A stretch of 64,000 nucleotides of DNA, from NCBI GenBank assembly GCA_949825025.1, contig OX463779.1:27556539-27620538 (forward strand). Reading direction: 5' to 3'. Below, one piece after another: positions 1-40,169 of this stretch. Position 1 is the first letter of the stretch, and each line of letters starts with the position of its first letter. The notes beneath the pieces were generated by a model. That model was not told where the DNA came from and made no database searches. It worked only from the letters and a program-made list of their open reading frames with translations. This DNA comes from Siphlonurus alternatus. Taxonomy: Eukaryota > Arthropoda > Insecta > Ephemeroptera > Siphlonuridae. Made by a program: the position numbers and the translations under genes.

Positions 1-175
1 GCCGAAAATTCAGCACAAAATCGTATCAACATTTCTGGTGCACACTCAGATAATAATTTCTTCGTTTGATAATCTGTTGGTCACAGTTTTACCAACTATC
101 TGGTACAGCTGTGACCTTCCCCTGCATGTCCATACCTGTTTCTGTAATTCTAATGGATCTGAGTGTTGTTCACAG

Positions 176-26925
<26,750 letters not shown>

Positions 26926-27179
26926 TTGCTCAGAACCCTTTCACATGGCAGAGCTTAAAATTTTTAGGATTACATATATACTTATATAGGACCTCACGTT
27001 GACGTTTCACTTATTTTAGAGTATCCAAAATCCTCGAAATCGAAGTGAAACACGCTGTCTGTGATGCCATTACATACATTAAAGTGCTTGCCTTCTTTTG
27101 AGTATTAATTCTTTAATTGGTAATGATGTCACACGTCACAGTAATGTATTTAGATTTTGAGGGCTTAGAGGCATCAAAA

Positions 27180-27185
27180 AATAAA
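27180..27185 (+). terminator. Candidate poly(A) signal of the GPCR gene
   Basis: AATAAA lies about 255 bases after the GPCR stop codon and is the first canonical hexamer downstream. Another, inside an A-rich stretch, follows near 27250. Confidence 0.4.
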
Positions 27186-27394
27186 AGAAATCGACATCTA
27201 CATCACTATTCTACATTAATTACTCTTCAACTCTACATCAATAATAAAAAATAAAATCCAACGGGTTATCATAAATAAAGTTTCTACAGACTTTTACTTT
27301 TCCTTATATCCTTATATATGATGAATCCTCCCACCAGTGATCGACTTTCACTCATTACTTTCACTGTTTTGTGTTACTTAATTTGTTTTTAACG

Positions 27395-27546
<152 letters not shown>

Positions 27547-27994
27547 GTAATAAAATGTGTTTGATTTGACAAAATTCAAAATTAATTAAGGTAGACGACC
27601 AGAACACACAAAATCCCTACCATTTGATATTACATTGTATAATATATTTATACAGTATATAAATATATATAATATATATATATATTGCCATTTTTTTTAT
27701 CATTGCATCATTGCGAGTACACTAACATAGCCCTCTGCCAGCCAGGGGGGGCTATGATACTAATGTGTATCTCCACTTCATCAATATCAAAGAATCGAAT
27801 TATGCCCAATGTCCATGTAAGCCCTCTTTTTATGATAATAAAGAATAATTAAGTCTTTCCAGTATAATATAAATTTATTTACCATTATTAATGTATTTTT
27901 TAATTATATTTAATTATTTATTTGTGAACAATTTAAAAATCTCATTGTGTACATGTTTATTTCCAATATATAAAAAAATCTTATTGTTTTCATT

Positions 27995-29357
<1,363 letters not shown>

Positions 29358-29420
29358 TATATATATATGAAGATGACATATAGTAAGTTTTTCAACTTAC
29401 AGACATTGGCAGTATTTTAT

Positions 29421-29461
29421 ATAATTTTAAACTTCTACCGTGTTTAACACGGTAGAAGTTT

Positions 29462-29469
<8 letters not shown>
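29421..29469. repeat. 49-bp perfect palindrome beside an (AT)n tract
   Basis: ATAATTTTAAACTTCTACCG is mirrored exactly by CGGTAGAAGTTTAAAATTAT around TGTTTAACA. It could be an RNA hairpin or cruciform, or the remains of a small foldback element. Confidence 0.7.

Positions 29470-29546
<77 letters not shown>
29467..29546. repeat. (AT)n microsatellite
   Basis: About 40 AT units directly after the 49-bp palindrome. Confidence 0.98.
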
Positions 29547-29548
<2 letters not shown>

Positions 29549-30221
29549 ATATATGTAATATATATAGTGTATTTATGGTTTAAAGGTTTAAAAAACTCAT
29601 TGTTTTTTAAGGTTGATGTCATCGTTACTTCACATGATGCATGTTGTGATAATCGTAGTGTTTGGAACTTTGGAACAACGTAAAAATATCCGTAATTGTT
29701 TTGTTGGGTGAATGGCCAGGTGTGAATGGGATTATCCGTACGATTGTATTTTATACTTCAGAGGGCGCATTATCAAAGAACAATTATCATTATTAATGGG
29801 GTAATATCCTAAAAAATTAGAGGGATGGGGTTATTCCCGTTATAGTTAATTAGCAAATAGAGAACAATAAGGACACAAAAATCTTGTTAGTTAATATATT
29901 AACGAATATAATTAAATTTTTGTTTTTTAATTAGTGAATGTAAATTTGTAGAAAAATAAATAAATTGCCAAATAAAATTACTTTTGACAAAGAAACAAAA
30001 TATACAGTATAGAATTGTTGTATTAAATTGCATTTAAGTGGGTGCACAATTGTTGTATTCGTTAACTGTTCCCAGCAAAATACAAATTGTAACTATATAA
30101 TTTATTATATTATAGGTTTTATCGTAGTAATAAAAATTCAATATAATTATTTGTAAGCCGGATATGTCTTTAAAAATATATTATATGTAATGCAATTGAT
30201 ATTATATGTTACTTATTTTAA

Positions 30222-30322
30222 ACGTAAATAAATAAATAAATAAATAAAATCGTCTTTATTGAGGGCGGGATTTAGGCCATTAGGCCCACTCTTCCATCCA
30301 ACCCAATGAAAATACAATGAAG
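30222..30322 (-). mobile_element. 3' end of a non-LTR retrotransposon with (TTTA)n tail
   Basis: Read on the minus strand, the segment TTGGATGGAAGAGTGGGCC and TAATGGCCTAAATCCCGCCC leads into CAATAAAGACGATTTTATTT and a TTTATTTATTTA tail. This is the layout of a 3' UTR end of a CR1/RTE-like element. No coding part is attached. Confidence 0.5.
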
Positions 30323-31255
30323 AGATTTTTAATTATTTTTAGTAAAAACACATAAATATACTGTTGTAATACCCTACATAGTACATACTATATGTAACAT
30401 ACATTTAAATACAAAAACTATATATATATAATATAGTTATAATATAAATAATATCATACAACATACTAATTGCATGGATTAATTTTAAATCTATGTACTT
30501 GTATAATTAGTGTAATAATTACATAATAAATGCCATAATTTTGATTTGAATGTAAATATACAGTATAATATAATTATATAATATTTATTCAAGTTAATAA
30601 TTCCATCCAAATATATACTTAATTTTATCGAGAGTTAATTATAATTATGAAATACGAAATCATTGCGTAATTATAATGGAGTCTGGCAAGCCAACATTTT
30701 AATAATTAAAATATTTAGTAATTTCTATTTATAATAGCGTGAAAGTTTGTATTTTTTTATAATATTATAATATTCTCTATTACACATTTTAATGTTACCT
30801 TATATTATATTATATTATATTGATTACATAATTATGTTTTGTGAAATTATATACTGCTTGATGTCGCATTATATCGGCACTTTTTGTCAGCGTACCTGTT
30901 ACCATGATGTTAACTAAAACTGTATAAATAATAAGAAAAAAATAAACTGTTCTGTATGTACTTTGTTATTTCTTTATTTAGCTGAAATTAAGCTCTCTTC
31001 TAATAATCTCTAATCGTATAAATAATGTAGTTAATTCAATATTACTGACAATTGCAGATAACCGTATAATACAGCAGTGAATATCTATTATAATTTTATA
31101 ATTTACTTGTATTTTAATTGTTTGTAAACTTTATATTTCTGCATGGTAAAAATTTACATATTAAAATGGACAATAACTTAATCTGCGTGAAATTTTCAAG
31201 AGAGCTGGCACTATAAAATGTATTGCTAAAAGCTTATTTAAATTCAACCCGGCCA

Positions 31256-31678
31256 TGTACGCTTAAAAAGATGACAAAAAGGTGTGGAAGGATATATTAT
31301 GAAAGCGTGTCGAAAATGATTCAGACTTTGGAGTGGGAGCCACTCGAGGAAAGGAGAAGATACAACCGATTAGGAAATTTGTTTAAAGTTAACAGGGAGA
31401 TGGCAGGTTGGAGCGAGTTTAGTGACAGAACTAGGAAAGGTGTATTAGATATATTGGGAGGGGGGATCATCGATGGAAGCTGGCGGAGTTCAGGGGTAGT
31501 GGAAGTGATGTGGGAAAGTACTCCTTCATAAACCGAACAGTGAGGGAGTGGAACTCCCTGCCGTCCGAGGTGGTGGGGGCGGAGAGTTATACGGGGGATT
31601 TAATAAGATTCGAGTGCGTTGAGCACTATATTGCGAGCCACGTACCGTGGTTTTTAGTCACATTTGCCGCAGATCGTT
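31256..31678 (+). pseudogene. Frameshifted non-LTR reverse-transcriptase C-terminal fragment
   Basis: The first frame reads SVSKMIQTLEWEPLEERRRY and NRLGNLFKVN. After a shift near 31510 the second frame reads GKYSFINRTVREWNSLPSEV and ends near 31678. Both are the post-catalytic blocks common in arthropod and other animal Jockey/CR1-type elements. The frameshift and the missing catalytic half show a dead copy. Confidence 0.78.
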
Positions 31679-32039
31679 AAAAATCTATATAATATATATA
31701 TTATATATCGGGAATTCTTAAAACAGACTTTCAATAATATATAATAAATTATATATATGTTTTAAAAATAGTTCCATGCATATAATAGACTCTAAAAAAA
31801 ATCGGCAAAATTTAAGTCAGATCGATCGATTAACACAGGTGCGCAGTGAAACAATTTAATTAAGATAATCATATATAATTGAGGCACTGGGGATCAAAAC
31901 ACAGAATTAATATAATATATATCCAAGCCCAACTGCATGGGATTTAATTTTTGAGCCTCGATCAGCTACAATCAACGTCATCAACAATTATTTTTTTTTC
32001 CGATAATGAGTCTATAATGAGTCGTCGGAATATAGAACT

Positions 32040-34196
32040 AACAATGTTGGTGTTCCGCAAGGATCGGTTTTGGGTCCTTTATTATTTATAATTTATATAA
32101 ATGATATGTATTTACATGTAAAATATTCTCTTATTAATCTTTTCGCAGACGATACTCTAATCTCTATTTCAGGTAAAATGTTTAAAATTTTATGCGACAA
32201 TTTGAATATAAGGATTTAGAACATTTGTACTATTGGTTTAATTTAAATAAGTTGAAACTGAATGTAAAAAAGACAACCTGCATGTTAATTGCTAATTCTA
32301 ATAGAAAAATTAGTATAATATACTGAGTAATAATCCCAACGTAAATGTTATTCTTGACGGAGATGTTTTAAAATTTGAAGAAAGTGTTAAATATCTTGGT
32401 GTAGTAATTGATTCTAATCTAAATTTTAATGAACATATTGAAAAAATGTCGAAAAAGATTGGGAAAAAAATTGGTTACTTATGCAGAATTTCTGTTTTTT
32501 TAAAAAAGCCAATGGTGCAAAATACTAGTATATAAGACTATAATTGCTCCGCATTTTGAATACTGTGCTTCTTTATTTTTTAATGCCAGCAAAAGAAATT
32601 TGAATTTATTGCAGAGACTACAAAACAGAGCTATGAGAATTATTCTTTGTTGTAAAAAAAGAACCAGTACTACTATCAGGGGCGTAGACAAGGGGGGGGG
32701 GGGTTGGGTGTTATAACCCCCCCCCCCTTGAGAGCTGAACCTTAGTAAATTTTAAGGGAAAAATAACAAAAAATGGTACTCGACGGATACGATTTAGCTA
32801 AAATTTTATGAAAAATTTTCTTAAAAAAAAAAAAAAACTTTAAAAATTTATATCCCCGAAACACATTGTTACTACATCTTTAATTTATTTAAAATCGGTC
32901 TACAATATTATGATTATTTAACTATGGTATATAATTCTATTATGATAATTATATTATGTAGTATTCATTATTAAGTTATTTTTGTTTTTGTATAAGAAAA
33001 GACACTATAAAGACAACAATTTAAAGTATAAAAAATGTGATTTTTTAAAAACATTCCCCGCATGATGTTCAGCATAACAATAAAAATTATATATAGTATT
33101 TTATTATTTTTTAATTAATTATATAGGTATATTACATCTTGCAATTGCTAGTTTCATTGTCTCATGTAAGTCATATATGTATAATACTGTACGTATATAT
33201 TTAAATTTATTATTAATTGAAGTTAAAAAAATCCGATTTTTAAATGTATTAATTTTACAGTATACTTAATGCAATGAATTGATTTTCCTGTTTTGAAAAT
33301 TTAAATATAAATATATTTTCTTGCTCGTGCATTAGTACATCGTCTTAAAATGTGGTCTATTTTTTTATAAGAAAAAGTACTGTAGTGACAAAAATATTGT
33401 AACTGCATAATTAACGATTTACAAATATAAGAAATTTGCTGCAACTTTTCATCGAAAAAATTATAGTCCACGTCCCTTTTTCAAAAAAATCGCACACCAT
33501 GAAACTAATAAAAATAATATAAAAGTGGTTATTACATGAATTATAACTTGATTTAACTAAAATGATTTACTCAAAGCTTTATTTATTACGTTAGACGTTA
33601 GTGCACGTACAATATTGAAAATAAATTAAAAAAATAGGATGCAAAAAATATAAAAATATTGCATCAGGCCATACATTCTTTATAATAGTATTTTTTAATA
33701 ATTTTTCCCTAAAAAAGGGGCGTGTCCTTAAAAAAATCGCGCCTGCGGCGGGCTATTGGGGGGCTACGCCCCCCAAACCCCCCAGTGGGCTATTCTCAAT
33801 CTTTATCTTCAAGAACCCCCCCTTGAACAAATCCTGGCTACGCCACTAACTACTATAATGCTAGATATATTACAATGGCTAAGTGTTACACAGAGATTTG
33901 GCCTGAAGATATTGTTATTTTTTTATGATATAGTTAATGATAAATTTCCAGAATATTTGAAAAAAGATTTAGTAAAAAATAGTGAATTGTATTCCTACAA
34001 CACAAGAGGCTGTAATAACTATTTTAGAAATTCTGTAAGGAAACAAAAAAGTACTGAAAAATTTATTTATAATTGATGTGGGAAGTCTTTATTTAATAAA
34101 TTACCTGATATGATATTAAGAATTGTGAAAGTAAAAAACAATTTAAAAGATATTGTATACCAGTTTGTAAAAGACAATTTAAGTCCTTATCTATAG
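32040..34196 (+). pseudogene. Non-LTR reverse transcriptase interrupted by a hAT-like insertion
   Basis: The catalytic core is visible: NVGVPQGSVLGPLLFIIYIN and INLFADDTLISISG (the Ala-Asp-Asp centre). Further blocks follow: NLNKLKLNVKKTTCM, then KYLGVVIDSNLNFNEHIEKM and LQRLQNRAMRIIL. The frame stops at 32676, where a 1.17-kb element is inserted, and resumes at 33857 (MLDILQWLSVTQRFGLKIL, then NTRGCNNYF). Several frame breaks and stops are present (for example near 32218 and 34074), so it is non-functional. The 5' endonuclease part is missing. Confidence 0.85.
32677..33848. mobile_element. hAT-like non-autonomous element, copy A (1172 bp)
   Basis: The ends are CAGGGGCGTAGACAAGG and, from the other side, TAGTGGCGTAGCCAGG. 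Perfect 8-bp duplications ACTACTAT flank it (32669-32676, 33849-33856) and interrupt a reverse-transcriptase frame. Sub-terminal G or C runs and CCCCCCAAACCCCCCAGTGG-type palindromes are typical of this family. The AT-rich interior has no transposase frame. A related copy in the opposite orientation is at 52511. Confidence 0.88.
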
Positions 34197-34620
34197 CAGC
34201 TATTAGGTAAATTATAATAATATAATAATAATAAAAAAATAATTACATATATATTAATTAGACTGTATGTAATATTACATATTACATACAGCGAATATAA
34301 TTTAGTCGATTTATTTGATGGTCTAATTATAATTTGTAATTTATATTGTATTTAGTTAATTTTACTGTAGGCATATGTAATATGAAATTATCTAATATGA
34401 TATATACATATATAATATATATATATTATGTGTGTATTTTATTATTGATTATAATAGAAAATCAATAATATAACAATTAAATTAATTATAAATTATGTTT
34501 TTATTATTTATGTCAACAATATATATATTAATATGTCAAGGTTATTTTAAAGTTATGTCAATTTGTAAAATATGTAATCTGTTTTATTATATTATATTAA
34601 AAGCACTAAATCTCTGATTT

Positions 34621-36995
34621 GAAATGCATGGTCAAGAATCTTTGAGGGGCCCGGAGGGCCCTCCGCGGGGCCCGCAGGGCCCCGCCGCGCCCGCAGGGCG
34701 CGTCCCGGGTGGGGCCCGAAGGGCCCCACCCGTCATTTTCAAAATCCAAAAATTCCCAAAAATTCCCGGGGGGTATTTCCAAAATTCCCGAAATTTCAAA
34801 AATTTCCGAAAAATTACGTTTTGACCCCAAAAACGGCTCTAGGTAACATGCGCTACCCCTACTTTTTGCCTTCAAAGATGGCGTCCGGCGCACCGTTCGC
34901 CCGCCATAAGCGATAATGTTAATTTTTTTAAAAAACCACCGGTAAGCGGTTTTGAGAGTTAGAGCTTAGGTCTCAATGGGCGAAATGTAGCCCGGGACGT
35001 AAACTTTTATATGGGAGGTGTTATTTTTGAATTTGTGCCCCAAAAATTTTTTATGGCCGTTTTAGTGATTTTTTAAAAAAAAATCGCCGTTTTTGCGGTT
35101 TTTGCCGAAAAAGTCATTTAAAGTTGGTAACTGAAACTCTTTTCGGTCGAATCGTTTAGAAGACTGTGTCGGGCATCTTTAAGCTTTATTTGAGCTCCCT
35201 CCTATCTGTTTTGGTTCCGCAGCTGTGGGCCCCGGAAGGTTGGGACCTCGAAAAAAAGGTGTCTTACGGCCCTTACCTTCAATCATTAGATTGAAGAGCT
35301 ATGGCGAAGATTTCCATGGCAAAAGTGTGTCTTGACAGACGACGCAGCTTCGCCAAATACAAACATGGCACCTCCGAAGCATACTTACCGTGCTATGGCC
35401 AGATCTGTACAGTATGGCACCCGAAACCCCTAGGGGTGCATCTTTTATTTTTGGACCCCATAAAAGGTGCCTCGAAGGGGCCCCCGGTTTTTGTATTGGG
35501 ACCCATCAGGATTAAAATTTACCGGGCTATCTGACCAATATCAATTTGGGCCCCTGGGGCCCCTTGGGCCCCCTCCAGAGGGGTAGTTTTTAAAAGCTTT
35601 TTTGCAAGCTTCAATCTGGTGAACCCCCCCAACAGTTTCGGCAATTTTTCGGCTAAGAACGAGTTTAAGACCTTTTCTGAAAGCTTTTGGCAAGTCCTAA
35701 CTTTTCTTCGGCTCGATTTTTCGATTTTCAAAAAAGTCAAAAAATCGCATGGGAACATAGGGTTTACGCATGCTAAAAATCGACCACTTTCCCCCTCGAA
35801 TAACTTTTGAGCACACCTGAAATCGAAAATTCCGCGCAGTATGAAAGTTGCCCACACTCTTTTTCTTTCAGAAACTTTTTTCAAATCGTTGCCAACTATG
35901 AGGATTAGCCCAGGCAAGCGGGAAATGTAAAACAACCTCCTCCCATAAGGATAACATAGGAAATGCATCCTTTTCCCGAATAACTTTTTTTTTACGTTAT
36001 TGACATGGTGTTTTTTTGTCAAATCCTGTTAAAACTAAGCGTCCCACGCCTAAAAATATGCGTTTCAAGAATGTGGGTCTTACGGGGCCCGAAGGGCCCC
36101 CCCTTCAAAGTACGCGTTTTGGATCCAATATGGCGGCCGAGCGCAACGTTCCACAACTTTGTTCTGACACTTTATGGACTCTACACCATGTGCCCTTCAA
36201 TTTGATACCTGACTCGACCCCCTGCGACTACCGAAAGTGCGTTTTTTCGAAAACGGAAATTGGGTCTCAAATCCCCATAAGAATAACATGGGGCCATTTG
36301 ATTAGCATTGCGGGCGGATCTGCCGGCCAAAATACCCGTTTTTTACGGGTTGCGCCAAACTCGATGAAGGAATTTTTTTTCGAGCAAACTCTCGACGGGA
36401 GGTTGTAGGGGACCCAAAACAATGCCCAAAAACCAATTTTGGGATTTTTCCGGCACATAGGAGGCCCACGCGGCCCGATCGAAGATACGAATATTTCGAT
36501 ATCCAAAATCCCGATTTCGGGAAAGTGTTTGTCCCGAAAAATTGTTTGTCCAATTTTTCTAGACCAGTTTTACGAGCCGGACAAGATGCAGTCTTCAGAT
36601 TTAAGCTGCGACCCATAGTTCTCGAGATTTTTGGACTTTTATGTTTTTGACAAAAATTTCAGAAGGGGTACCCCTTCTCTCACCGCTTATACATGGGGAA
36701 GATAGGGGGGAAAATCGAAATTGAGTTTTCGATGGTTTCTGACTATATCGACCACGCTCAAGGAGGATAGATAGGGAGGACCATCTTACCTGTCCATCAA
36801 TGGTAATCAGCGATTCAAACCTGTGTTCAACAAAGTTCAAACAATTTGCAGAAACAACCACTCCAAAGAAATTTTTATGAAGCTCGAATCTTTTCTTTGC
36901 AAGTGCTGCCATCTGGTGGCCACCATGGTGTCCCTGGTCTCGAAATTTACTTGCATCAAGATTGGTCTTACACGAACTTTATTATTTTATGGAAT
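34621..36995. other. GC-richer 2.4-kb island of unknown nature
   Basis: Base composition changes abruptly at about 34625. The left end is packed with GGGCCC words (for example GGGGCCCGAAGGGCCCC, repeated near 36080). The rest has many short C and G runs, CCCATAAG-type motifs (35941, 36275) and AAAATTCCC words. Open frames up to 167 codons occur on both strands (35519-36022 minus, 36016-36408 plus), but none has a recognisable domain or clean splice signals. AATAAA lies at 36993. It could be a decayed mobile element or a copy of a structured non-coding transcript. Confidence 0.45.
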
Positions 36996-37191
36996 AAATA
37001 CAAACATTCAGAAGTTATGAGTTACCGCACAATTTTTTTTATATTTTTTATAATCATTTTGTAATCAGTTTGTGTTTGTTGTTATAATAATTCAAAACAT
37101 ATTGCAGTGACATGTGAAATATGGAGACCGCCATTTTGATTTAAACAAAACTTACAAGTCATATACTGAAATCTCTTCTCCCCATTGTAAC

Positions 37192-37273
37192 CTTGGGCAT
37201 AGCTCGTTTGGAAAAGCGCTCGACTTCAAATCTGATATCGCTCAGCGACGTGGGTTCGAATCCCAGTCGGGAC
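37192..37273 (+). tRNA. tRNA-like sequence with long variable arm, probable pseudogene or SINE head
   Basis: A good internal box A (TAGCTCGTTTGG, 37200-37211) and a perfect box B (GGTTCGAATCC, 37253-37263) are correctly spaced. Between them are a CTTCAAAT anticodon-like loop and a TCGC-TCA-GCGA mini-hairpin (37238-37248) that would be a type II variable arm. A T run follows at 37281. The acceptor ends do not pair and the anticodon stem is poor, so a functional tRNA is unlikely. Confidence 0.4.
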
Positions 37274-37626
37274 GGAGAACTTTTTAATTATTTTTTAATG
37301 CTTCGTTTCACTCGGTGATTTCATTCAACCATTTATTTCATTATAAAAATTATTTTTAATTAATAACTAATCCACGCATGATAAAGAAAATAATAAAAAT
37401 AAATTAAAAATTGTTTTTACACTTATAAATTTTCGTTTGGATACTTGAATCTTGAATAGCATTATACCGATAGAAAATATTTATGAAATAATAACTAAAA
37501 AAAAATATCCTTGCAACACATCGGCATCAAACCTGGGTCTCCATTGCAGGTAGATTACGTAATAATATAATTCATTAATATGCATCGATCTCGTATTAAC
37601 TATCAATTCTCATTCACGGGATTACA

Positions 37627-37850
37627 CTACAGTTAATTTGACATTAGATCCGGAAGTAGCCGGAAGTATCAAATTTGTGTTTTTCTGTTTGTAATTCAGT
37701 TTTGAAACTTTACAAAGTGGTTTGAAGTAGAAATACCGACCTATGTGTGAAATTGTATCACTCTGAAATATGAATAGAATTATTTAAAGACCAGAAACCT
37801 TACACTTCCAGCTACTTCCGGATGGAATATAATGTAAATTGGACTATACG
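37627..37850. mobile_element. Possible MITE with inverted ATCCGGAAGTAG arms
   Basis: GACATTAGATCCGGAAGTAG near the left is mirrored imperfectly by CTACTTCCGGATGGAATATA near the right. The GGAAGT words would bind ETS-type factors. No target duplication was confirmed. Confidence 0.4.
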
Positions 37851-38605
37851 TAATATTAGCGGGAATATTGCGGAAGCGGAAGTTTCGTTTCCCGTTTCCG
37901 GTCATCTTCGCAATCGCGCCAATCTTCAAAAGACGTGTTGTGTGGGAGGAATTTATTTTATCAATTTATATAATTTATTTATTAGTAACAAATGAAAGAA
38001 TAATAGTACTGAAAAATCAGAAATAAATCAAGTAATAGGCTTGTAGAACTTAGAGATCATAAAGATCAAAATAAAGGCATAAAATAGCAAATTGTCTGAA
38101 AGCCGTATCCTAACGCGGGTTAATTTCGAGACCAGGCATCGATCCGACAACACTGTCTCTCCGTGTACATCTTGCATCACCGTACAAAAACAGCTGATCG
38201 AACACAAGCTGGCTTCTGCCACGCCCCCTCTCTTCCCACTCCCTATGTATTCTCCTTGACCACGCTGATCACGAATCTGGCCTCGGATTTTACCTATCTC
38301 GAAAAACAAGATGGCGGCGGGTGAAATACCTATTTTTCTTATATGCACTATGCTGGATTCCATGCATGATTTCAATGTACAGGTGTTATTTAAGGGTAAA
38401 TAAAATATTAAATTGACTTTCTATACGTAAAAACATCCCTGGAGTTTGAAAATAACCATTATTTAACGCTCAGATCAATATTTTATTTGATATTCAATTT
38501 TAAGCGAGGCGAGGAACGAGCCGAGCTGCGTATGAGTTGGCAATGTTATTCATTGCCCGCACGCATCTATCCAAGAATTTTAAGCGAGGCGAGGAACGAG
38601 CCGAG

Positions 38606-39578
38606 CAGGGCCGTCGCTAGGCTTTGGGGGGCCCTGTGCGAGATAGGAATGGAAAGGAAAGGAGGCCCCCACACCACTGGGGGGTCTGGGGGGCGGAGCC
38701 CCCCAGAACAGCCCGCCGCAGGCGAAAATTTTTTTAAGCCACGCCCCCTTTTTGAGCAATTTTTTTCAATAAATTTCGTATATTTGAACCACGATGCTTG
38801 GACTGCTGGCTTGCTGAGAGTTAATTGTAGAAGGTGGGACAGTTTTAATTACATGTTTTAGCATGGCTCCTTTCTGTTTTTCAATCTCTTTTTGTCTGTC
38901 TTCGGCAATTTTTCTCTTTTTGCATCCGGGTAGTTGTTTTCTCTTGGCTCTCACTCTTTCACTTTCACGACCCCTCATATTTATAATTGTAAATAAAACA
39001 CTTGCTGACTTGCAAAGTATTAATAGATGTTTATACAATAATTCGAATGAAGCAAAATATTACTAAAATCTAATCTAAATCTTTATCTGGCGAAGCACGA
39101 GCTGGGACACGTACTTGACCTTGCTCTTGAATTAACTTTTTTGTAATGTGGAAAATCATCTACCGCATCGGATTTTTTCGGATTTTTCCCCGAAGTAACA
39201 CGAAGACCATTTATAGAATTTGCCGAGTGCCGACGCCGACCAAGCAACAAAGTGATAAAAAGTTCTAATTTTTATTTCCGCCCCTAGATGTCTAAGATGT
39301 CTTACTAAGGCCTAAGGCTATATCTTCTGAGCGAATCTTATTATTATTTTAAAAATAAAGAAGAAAAGAACTATGTGGAATGTGGACTATATATATAGTG
39401 TGTCCAGTGAACGCAATATTCTCGATTAATAAAATTATTAAATTATTAAAAGTATTTTTTTTTTTTTTTTCTTTACATGCGTGCAATTGCGACATTTGCG
39501 CTTCGCGCAGTGGTGCCCCCCGGACCGGGGGGCCCTGTTCGGCCACACCGGCTGCTCTCTACCCTAGCGACGGCCCTG
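38606..39578 (-). mobile_element. hAT-like element with transposase N-terminus remnant (973 bp)
   Basis: The ends are CAGGGCCGTCGCTAGG and CAGGGCCGTCGCTAGGG (reverse-complemented right end). A perfect 8-bp duplication GAGCCGAG flanks it (38598-38605, 39579-39586). The left sub-terminal zone shares the GGGGGGCGGAGCCCCCCAG style of the 32677 and 52511 elements. On the minus strand around 38790-38980 the frame reads KRKQLPGCKKRKIAEDRQKE, which resembles the basic N-terminus of TTF-zinc-finger hAT transposases. The catalytic domain is absent, so this is an internally deleted copy. Confidence 0.85.
38790..38982 (-). pseudogene. hAT transposase N-terminal fragment
   Basis: The frame starts near an ATG at 38982 (MRGRESERVRAKRKQLPGC), continues with KKRKIAEDRQKEIEKQKGAM and LKHVIKTVPPS, then loses similarity. 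Lys/Arg-rich starts of this wording are common in hAT/ZMYM-like proteins. It is inside the 38606-39578 element and has no catalytic part. Confidence 0.5.
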
Positions 39579-40169
39579 GAGCCGAGCTGTTTTTCGAAAG
39601 GCCAACACTATCTTATTCCATTGTATGCCCACACTAAAATATTGCTGACTTTAGTTGCTTTTTTTCTAGAATTTTAACTCATTCAAACTGAGAACAGAAT
39701 ATTCTCCAATCTTGTTTTTTACGCACAACATATTCAAATTCACTTTAACTAAAACAGTTGGATGACAACCTTTTAACTCCCTACAACTCGAAATAGACAA
39801 CTCATTACAACACAATATATCTCAGATTAACGAAAATAAAAATAACACATTATAACCCAATTATAAATGTACTTTCCCACAATGTAAACTAACATAATAC
39901 ATCCAATATTAACTTTAAAGCATCCAACATAATTAAACTTTGGCAAACAAGGCATTTTTCTAACTTGAAGCAACTCGACACAAAAGAAAAATGTCATTTT
40001 AAAATCAATCCAAAGTAACTTCAAATAACTTAACTTCTGAGTCCTCTTCTTCAAAGGATTTTATCTTCTTCTAACTGCAGATTTTAATTTAAAAACAACG
40101 TAACCCAATGCATATCAACTAAAGTGTTGACTGGAGAAATACAATGTGATATAACAGAATTCAACAAAG

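Noticed and set aside
33756..34076. 106-codon plus-strand frame
   Set aside because: It fuses the terminal part of the hAT-like element with the resumed reverse-transcriptase remnant across the insertion junction.
35519..36408. 167- and 130-codon open frames in the GC-rich island
   Set aside because: They lie on opposite strands with low stop density explained by composition, and have no recognisable motif or gene signals.
37192..37273. Selenocysteine tRNA, suggested by the CTTCAAA loop and long variable arm
   Set aside because: The acceptor stem does not pair and the anticodon stem has mismatches; a degenerate tRNA-like sequence fits better.
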